From Verrucomicrobiota bacterium (lineage in GTDB: Bacteria > Verrucomicrobiota > Verrucomicrobiia > Limisphaerales > SXQI01), in assembly GCA_008933045.1 (NCBI GenBank), contig WBXJ01000186.1, forward strand, positions 1 to 5,589: DNA of 5,589 bases, written 5' to 3'. The notes below the pieces were generated by a model. That model ran no database searches and was not told where the DNA came from. It was given only the letters and a program-made list of their open reading frames with translations. Shown in pieces: positions 1 through 3,649 of the stretch. Position numbers and translations under genes: made by a program. Position 1 is the stretch's first letter; each line of letters opens with the position of its first letter.

Positions 1-144
1 GGCAACGCTCCCAATTTTATGGTGAAGGCCATCGCGGATCAGGCAAAAATCTGCACCCCATCGTTCTTGGGTTACATTTTTAAATACACCATTCCCATTA
101 TGTTACCGATGCTAGTAATCGTTTGGTTCTTGTTTTTTCGTTAG
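1..144 (+). CDS. C-terminal end of a sodium:proton antiporter / citrate-type transporter (5' truncated)
   Basis: The window opens inside a gene read in frame 1, leaving 47 codons before a TAG stop at 142-144. The fragment begins GNAPNFMVKAIADQA and continues with a PSFLGY motif. From memory, this pattern matches the extreme C-terminus of NhaD/CitMHS-like ion transporters, where a GNxPNFMVKxIAE loop precedes the last membrane helix. A hydrophobic segment at about fragment residues 30-46 (rich in I, L, M, V, W and F) ends in a single Arg, as expected for a final transmembrane helix at the inner membrane. Such proteins exchange Na+ for H+ or carry carboxylates, but the substrate cannot be told from this piece. 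It lies 84 bp upstream of the pyruvate kinase start on the same strand with no T-rich terminator between, so read-through is possible. Start and full length are outside the window. Confidence 0.72.
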   Translation, partial: GNAPNFMVKAIADQAKICTPSFLGYIFKYTIPIMLPMLVIVWFLFFR

Positions 145-228
145 CCGACCTCGCTCTGGAACAAGTCTGACAACCGTTCCAATTCTCCATTGCATTCGCA
201 CGCCTCTCCTCATTTACTGCGATTCGCT

Positions 229-1638
229 ATGACACGTAAAACCAAAATAATCGCCACGTTGGGACCATCGACCGATTCTGCTGAAATGATCGGCAAGATA
301 ATCGACAAAGGGGTCAATGTTGTGCGCTTGAATATGTCTCATGCACACCACGATTGGATCCGAAGGGTGGTCGCTGACATTCGGTCCACTGCACATCTAC
401 GCAATACGTGTGTCGGAATTCTCCTAGATACCCAAGGCCCCGCCATTCGCACCGGCGATCTCCCGACAGCACTCGACCTCACTGCGGGTCAAAAATTTAC
501 ACTGACCGTCCGTGGCGAGAGGAGTGAAGAGGTTCATTCCGTGGATGTAAATTATGAAAACTTTGTCAACGACATCAACGTCGGCGATATCGTTCTGGTC
601 GATAACGGCGAGATTGAGATGCGGGTTGTGACTAAGGATCACAATAAAATTGAGTGTGAAGTAATCACTCCGGGAAAGTTGGGAAGTAGACGGCATATCA
701 ACCTGCCGGGTGTCAAGGTAAGCCTCCCCGCGCTCACCGCAAAAGATTTGGCGGATATCGCGCTCGGACTCGAACTCGGGGTCGATTACATCGCCCTCTC
801 CTTCGTCAGAGAAGCCAAGGATATCCAACAACTCAAAGCAGTCATTCAGAACGCCGAGACCCGTCCCCTTATCATCGCCAAAATCGAGGATCAACAGGCT
901 GTTTTAAACCTGAACTCCATAATTCAAGAAGCGGACGGCATCATGGTCGCACGCGGTGATCTCGGGATCGAATGCCCCTACGAAGAACTCCCCATCATTC
1001 AGCGAAAAGTTGTCAAAGAATGCATGCGAGTAGGCAAACCTGTCATTGTTGCAACTCACATGCTGGAGAGCATGATTGATAACCCCATGCCTACCCGCGC
1101 CGAAATAACCGATGTAGCCAACGCGGTCTTCGAACAGTCCGACGCGATAATGCTCTCCGGTGAAACCACCGTCGGAAAATACCCGCTCAAATGCCTCGAG
1201 GTTTTTGACAAAATTTCTCGACGCATCGAGCGATCCGGTGGGGCCAATTTCCATGAACGCGCGGGCCTCACCTCGCCTCGACAGAAGATCATGAAAAGTG
1301 CGGTCATCATGGCCAATGAAATGAAAGCCGAGGCGATTCTTGTTTTCACCCTCCACGGAAACATGGCCCGTTACGCCTCCTGGATGCGCCCCCACTATTC
1401 AACAATTCTGGCCATCTGCGATAATCAAGAAGTGGCCAACCGACTGACCCTCAACTACGCCGTAATTCCCATCGTCAAACCCTTCATTCAGTCTGTTCCT
1501 GAGCACAATTTAACCGAAACCATTTTGCTTCTGACGCAAAGCGGCCACCTCAAATCAGGAAATACAGTCGTGATCGTCAGCTCAATTCAAAGCGGCGATC
1601 ACACAGTAGACGCTATCCAGATGCGAGTAGTTTCCTGA
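229..1638 (+). CDS. pyk: Pyruvate kinase
   Basis: This 469-residue protein is a normal-length bacterial pyruvate kinase, which makes pyruvate and ATP from phosphoenolpyruvate and ADP in the cytoplasm (last step of glycolysis). Visible in order are the N-terminal KTKIIATLGPST strand (4-15), RLNMSH (33-38) with the substrate-binding Arg, the start of the B domain after DTQGPAIRTG (67-76), the catalytic-lysine motif AKIED (217-221, Lys218), the metal/PEP loop MVARGDLGIE (239-248), ATHMLESM (275-282) with the catalytic Thr276, PTRAEITDVANAV (288-300), SGETTVGKYP (310-319), and a C-terminal regulatory-type domain from about 345. ATG 229 was chosen because homologues begin at MTRKTKII. An in-frame TTG at 190 would add 13 unconserved residues. 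No Shine-Dalgarno is seen. Odd points: the usual ATQMLESM glutamine is His277, and the cation-site residues are mixed (see findings). It is followed by a strong terminator, so it probably ends its transcript. Confidence 0.96.
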   Translation: MTRKTKIIATLGPSTDSAEMIGKIIDKGVNVVRLNMSHAHHDWIRRVVADIRSTAHLRNTCVGILLDTQGPAIRTGDLPTALDLTAGQKFTLTVRGERSEEVHSVDVNYENFVNDINVGDIVLVDNGEIEMRVVTKDHNKIECEVITPGKLGSRRHINLPGVKVSLPALTAKDLADIALGLELGVDYIALSFVREAKDIQQLKAVIQNAETRPLIIAKIEDQQAVLNLNSIIQEADGIMVARGDLGIECPYEELPIIQRKVVKECMRVGKPVIVATHMLESMIDNPMPTRAEITDVANAVFEQSDAIMLSGETTVGKYPLKCLEVFDKISRRIERSGGANFHERAGLTSPRQKIMKSAVIMANEMKAEAILVFTLHGNMARYASWMRPHYSTILAICDNQEVANRLTLNYAVIPIVKPFIQSVPEHNLTETILLLTQSGHLKSGNTVVIVSSIQSGDHTVDAIQMRVVS

Positions 1639-1703
1639 ACAGGCAAGCGGTGTAAGCTCCTCATAAACAACAACATACGAAATTCTTAACCGCCTAAAAA
1701 AGC

Positions 1704-1733
1704 GAGGCGGCCCATTGCGGGCCGCCTCTTTTT
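1704..1733 (+). terminator. Rho-independent terminator of pyk, probably bidirectional
   Basis: A perfect 10-bp GC-rich stem (1704-1713 GAGGCGGCCC with 1719-1728 GGGCCGCCTC) closes a 5-nt loop (ATTGC) and is followed directly by TTTTT (1729-1733). It lies 66 nt past the pyk stop. On the other strand the same stem is followed by GC and then six T (complement of A1696-1701), so it could also stop leftward transcription. There is no convergent gene here that would need this. Confidence 0.93.
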
Positions 1734-1735
1734 AA

Positions 1736-1811
1736 CGCAGGCGAAAGGCAAGAAACACCTGCGAATCCATTCGCTAAAGGCAAGAAGAAGAATGGATGTC
1801 CATAAAGGACA
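1736..1811 (+). other. Cluster of three small hairpins, two with identical loop sequence
   Basis: Three inverted repeats follow one another directly after the terminator. Hairpin A pairs CGCAGG (1736-1741) with CCTGCG (1758-1763). Hairpin B pairs ATCCATTC (1765-1772) with GAATGGAT (1790-1797). Hairpin C pairs TGTCC (1797-1801) with GGACA (1807-1811) around ATAAA. The loops of A and B (16 and 17 nt) each contain the same 11-mer AAAGGCAAGAA (1744-1754 and 1776-1786). No promoter that would make this a separate RNA is evident on either strand, so its role is unknown. It may be a structured RNA, a protein-binding DNA site or the remains of a small repeat. Hairpin B competes with a short inverted repeat GCGAAT-CC-ATTCGC at 1761-1774. 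Confidence 0.45.
1744..1786 (+). repeat. Direct repeat of 11 bp (AAAGGCAAGAA), 32-bp period
   Basis: The 11-mer AAAGGCAAGAA occurs exactly at 1744-1754 and 1776-1786. The 32-bp start-to-start distance is about three helical turns, so both copies would face the same side of the DNA. Each copy sits in the loop of a potential hairpin. Confidence 0.6.
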
Positions 1812-1883
1812 CCAAAAGTTGACATTGTTCACCCAAGGACGCAAGTGGAAAAAATCAAAAAAATCAAATCTGTTTTCGTGTTG

Positions 1884-1895
1884 AATCTCGAGATT
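1884..1895. promoter_or_regulatory. Perfect 12-bp palindrome, possible operator
   Basis: AATCTCGAGATT reads the same on both strands. It lies about 46 bp upstream of the -35 box of the TPR-gene promoter, flanked by A-tracts on the left (1849-1868) and T-tracts on the right (1894-1898, 1904-1907). The position would suit an activator site, but no matching regulator family is recognised and a chance palindrome in AT-rich DNA is possible. Confidence 0.3.
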
Positions 1896-1940
1896 TTTCG
1901 CGATTTTACGGGGGCAAGTTTTGCATCCGTTTCCAGAGAC

Positions 1941-1969
1941 TTGACCGAACATTTTTTCCAGTTGATAAT
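1941..1969 (+). promoter_or_regulatory. Sigma70-type promoter for the TPR-mtnA-yjhG unit
   Basis: TTGACC (1941-1946) and GATAAT (1964-1969) are separated by exactly 17 bp, each with one mismatch to the TTGACA/TATAAT consensus. Transcription would start near 1976, giving a leader of roughly 44 nt before the ATG at 2020. It is the best promoter-like pair seen in the intergenic region and is correctly placed for the downstream genes. Confidence 0.68.
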
Positions 1970-2019
1970 GGTTTGAGTGTAGGGATGGTTAGTTCGTTTC
2001 GTCCTGTCGATGCTCCGCT

Positions 2020-2448
2020 ATGATCAAGAAAAGCAAACCCCGTAAGGGATTGAACCGCCAACAGAAACGCGATTTAGATATCGAAATTGGGTTTCTGGAG
2101 GGTGTGATCCGTCGTGATCCGGGCTATCTCGAAGCCCTTCAGATCCTTGGGGATGATTATACTCGGCGAGGAAAATTCCTCGAAGGTCTGAAAATTGATG
2201 AATCGTTGGCTCTTCTCCGTCCTGATGATTCGTTGGTGCACTACAATTTAGCGTGCAGTTATTCTCTGACAGATCAGTTCGATCGTACGCTCAAGTCCTT
2301 AGAAACAGCCCTTGCGTGTGGTTACCGCGATTTTAAATGGTTAGCGGAGGATCCGGATTTGGAAGCGTTCAGAGAACAGACTAGTTACAGCAAAATAAAG
2401 CTTCTGATTCGCAGCTTGAAAGCGAAAACCACGAGGAAGGATGAGTGA
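2020..2448 (+). CDS. Small tetratricopeptide-repeat (TPR) protein
   Basis: This 142-residue protein has no signal peptide or membrane segment and is probably cytoplasmic. A basic N-terminus (KKSKPRKGLNRQQKR, 3-17) leads into a helix, IEIGFLEGVIRRDP (21-34). Two TPR units follow, roughly 36-69 (YLEALQILGDDYTRRGKF, then RPDD) and 71-104 (LVHYNLACSYSLTDQFDRTL, then ALACGYRD). Residues 105-130 (WLAEDPDLEAF and a final helix) form the capping region common in short TPR proteins. TPRs bind other proteins; the partner cannot be inferred. From memory, closely similar short proteins occur in Verrucomicrobiota and relatives. ATG 2020 is the first start after an in-frame TAG at 1990-1992. No Shine-Dalgarno is visible. 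The gene sits 64 bp before the mtnA-family gene and is probably co-transcribed with it, though a functional link is unproven. Confidence 0.88.
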   Translation: MIKKSKPRKGLNRQQKRDLDIEIGFLEGVIRRDPGYLEALQILGDDYTRRGKFLEGLKIDESLALLRPDDSLVHYNLACSYSLTDQFDRTLKSLETALACGYRDFKWLAEDPDLEAFREQTSYSKIKLLIRSLKAKTTRKDE

Positions 2449-2512
2449 CATTCCGTTAGCCTGTGGGTTTTTGCTGACTTCCTCTGAGGAATTTAGCTAA
2501 GTTGGGTTCCAG
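2449..2512. promoter_or_regulatory. 64-bp TPR-mtnA spacer with two adjacent palindromes
   Basis: The spacer carries an inverted repeat TTCCTC-T-GAGGAA (2479-2491) and, two bases later, the perfect 8-bp palindrome TTAGCTAA (2493-2500). No T-run follows, so this is not an intrinsic terminator, and no good promoter pair is seen. It could be an operator or a weak RNA hairpin 21 nt ahead of the mtnA start. It is too short and lacks the motifs for a recognisable SAM-I riboswitch. Confidence 0.3.
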
Positions 2513-3649
2513 ATGAACGTGACGATTGGCTCCAAGACCCAACCTTATCGTACAGTCGCGTTTAACGATCGGCGAAACGAGGTGGAGTTGATTGAGCAGC
2601 GGTTGCTTCCTCACCAATTCAAGATTGTTCGGACGGCCACGTTTCGGGCCACGGCGCAGGCGATCACGGACATGGTGGTTCGAGGGGCAGGGGCTATCGG
2701 GGCCACGGCAGCCTTCGGTTTCGCCCAAGGGTTACGCGCGTTTCGTGGGCGGGATCTTGGCAAGTTTGAGGCGCATCTTGAGACCGTGTTTCAAGTTTTA
2801 AAAAACGCTCGTCCCACGGCGGTTGATCCTGTCAATGCCATGACCCAAATTCGCGCTAACCTTCGCGCAGGAGCACCAGTTTTCGATCAGCAGGAACAAG
2901 CACTCAGACTCGCGCATGCGTTTGCGGAGGAGGACGTGCGGCATTGTGCTGAGCTGGGTGCAATCGGCGAGAAGTTGATTCGACCTGGGTGTCGTGTGCT
3001 GACGCATTGTAACGCGGGTTGGTTGGCCTTTGTGGATATCGGATCCGCTACAGCACCGCTTTACGCCGCGCATCGAAAGGGTGTGAGTTTCCATGTGTTT
3101 TGTAGCGAGACTCGCCCTCGATCCCAAGGCTCCACGTTGACCGCGTGGGAACTGGCGCAGGAAGGTGTTTCTCATGAGGTCATCGCCGATAATGCTGCTG
3201 GGCATTTGATGCAACGGGGTGAAGTGGATCTCGTGATTGTCGGAAGCGATCGGACGTTGGGGCGCACGGGCGAAGTTGCTAATAAGATCGGGACGTATAC
3301 TCGGGCTGTGTTGGCTCATCGCCACAAAATTCCGTTTTATGTCGCGATTCCACTTTCGACACTCGATTGGGATTTGCATGCGGGCCTTGAGATTCCGATT
3401 GAGGAACGGCACGAGAGCGAGGTCATGGAAGCATGGGGCATCAATCCTCGAGGCCAACGCACCTCGGTGCGAGTCGGCAACCCGACCAGTCACGCTCGCA
3501 ATCCAGGCTTTGATGTGACGCCGCCCGAGTTAATTACGGGGATCCTTACGCCACTGGGTGTTTTTAAGCCCAAGGAGCTTTGGAAACACAGGAAACGTCT
3601 CGGTTTTAATGAGCCAAAGGTTGGATCGTGCATTTCAAAGAACGAATGA
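2513..3649 (+). CDS. mtnA: MtnA-family S-methyl-5-thioribose-1-phosphate isomerase (aldose-to-ketose isomerase)
   Basis: This 378-residue cytoplasmic enzyme belongs to the eIF2B-alpha/beta/delta-like isomerase family. MtnA converts 5-methylthioribose-1-phosphate to 5-methylthioribulose-1-phosphate in methionine salvage. Visible motifs are RGAGAIGATAAFG (57-69, phosphate-binding; usually RGAPAIG), RPTAVDPVNAM (100-110), LTHCNAGWLAFVD (163-175) with catalytic Cys166, ETRPRSQG (199-206), TAWEL (210-214), IADNAAGHLM (224-233), VGSDR (243-247) with catalytic Asp246, NKIGTY (257-262), PFYVAIPLSTLD (274-285), IPIEER (294-299) and FDVTPPELITGI (333-344). The NAGWLAFVD version differs from the NAGALAT form of the Bacillus-type enzyme, suggesting a separate subclade. 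About 25 mostly polar, basic residues extend past the usual end. ATG 2513 follows an in-frame TAA at 2498-2500; no Shine-Dalgarno is seen. The stop overlaps the next start (ATGA). No other methionine-salvage gene is in the window, so a different pentose-1-phosphate substrate, as in 5-deoxyribose salvage, is possible. Confidence 0.9.
   Translation: MNVTIGSKTQPYRTVAFNDRRNEVELIEQRLLPHQFKIVRTATFRATAQAITDMVVRGAGAIGATAAFGFAQGLRAFRGRDLGKFEAHLETVFQVLKNARPTAVDPVNAMTQIRANLRAGAPVFDQQEQALRLAHAFAEEDVRHCAELGAIGEKLIRPGCRVLTHCNAGWLAFVDIGSATAPLYAAHRKGVSFHVFCSETRPRSQGSTLTAWELAQEGVSHEVIADNAAGHLMQRGEVDLVIVGSDRTLGRTGEVANKIGTYTRAVLAHRHKIPFYVAIPLSTLDWDLHAGLEIPIEERHESEVMEAWGINPRGQRTSVRVGNPTSHARNPGFDVTPPELITGILTPLGVFKPKELWKHRKRLGFNEPKVGSCISKNE

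Larger units (their letters stand above)
1639..2019. other. 381-bp intergenic region between pyk and the TPR gene
   Basis: No credible coding sequence is seen on either strand. From left to right it holds an unstructured 50-nt trailer after pyk, a strong terminator hairpin (1704-1733), three small adjoining hairpins (1736-1763, 1765-1797, 1797-1811), a run of A-tracts (1849-1868), a perfect 12-bp palindrome (1884-1895) followed by T-tracts, and a sigma70-like promoter (1941-1969) leading to the TPR gene. A TTGACA hexamer at 1819-1824 has no partner -10 at 16-18 bp on the + strand. Confidence 0.7.

Noticed and set aside
157..181. Inverted repeat TGGAAC/GTTCCA between the transporter and pyk as a terminator
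   Set aside because: The stem is only 6 bp with a 13-nt loop and no T-run follows, so there is no support for termination.
190..228. Upstream TTG start giving pyruvate kinase 13 extra residues
   Set aside because: The extension (MHSHASPHLLRFA) does not resemble the family N-terminus, while the ATG at 229 gives the typical MTRKTKIIATLGP beginning.
1819..1824. TTGACA hexamer as a promoter -35
   Set aside because: No acceptable -10 hexamer lies 16-18 bp downstream on the + strand, and the pair at 1941/1964 is much better.
1686..1952. Minus-strand open frame of 88 codons across the intergenic region
   Set aside because: It runs through the terminator hairpin and the A-tracts, has no recognisable domain and no start signal; it is best seen as a chance frame.
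2449..2512. SAM riboswitch ahead of the mtnA-family gene
   Set aside because: The gap is only 64 nt, and no riboswitch core or expression-platform hairpin can be recognised.
2798..3493. Minus-strand open frame of 231 codons
   Set aside because: It lies wholly inside the isomerase gene, whose family motifs are continuous in the + frame. The antisense product has no recognisable motif.
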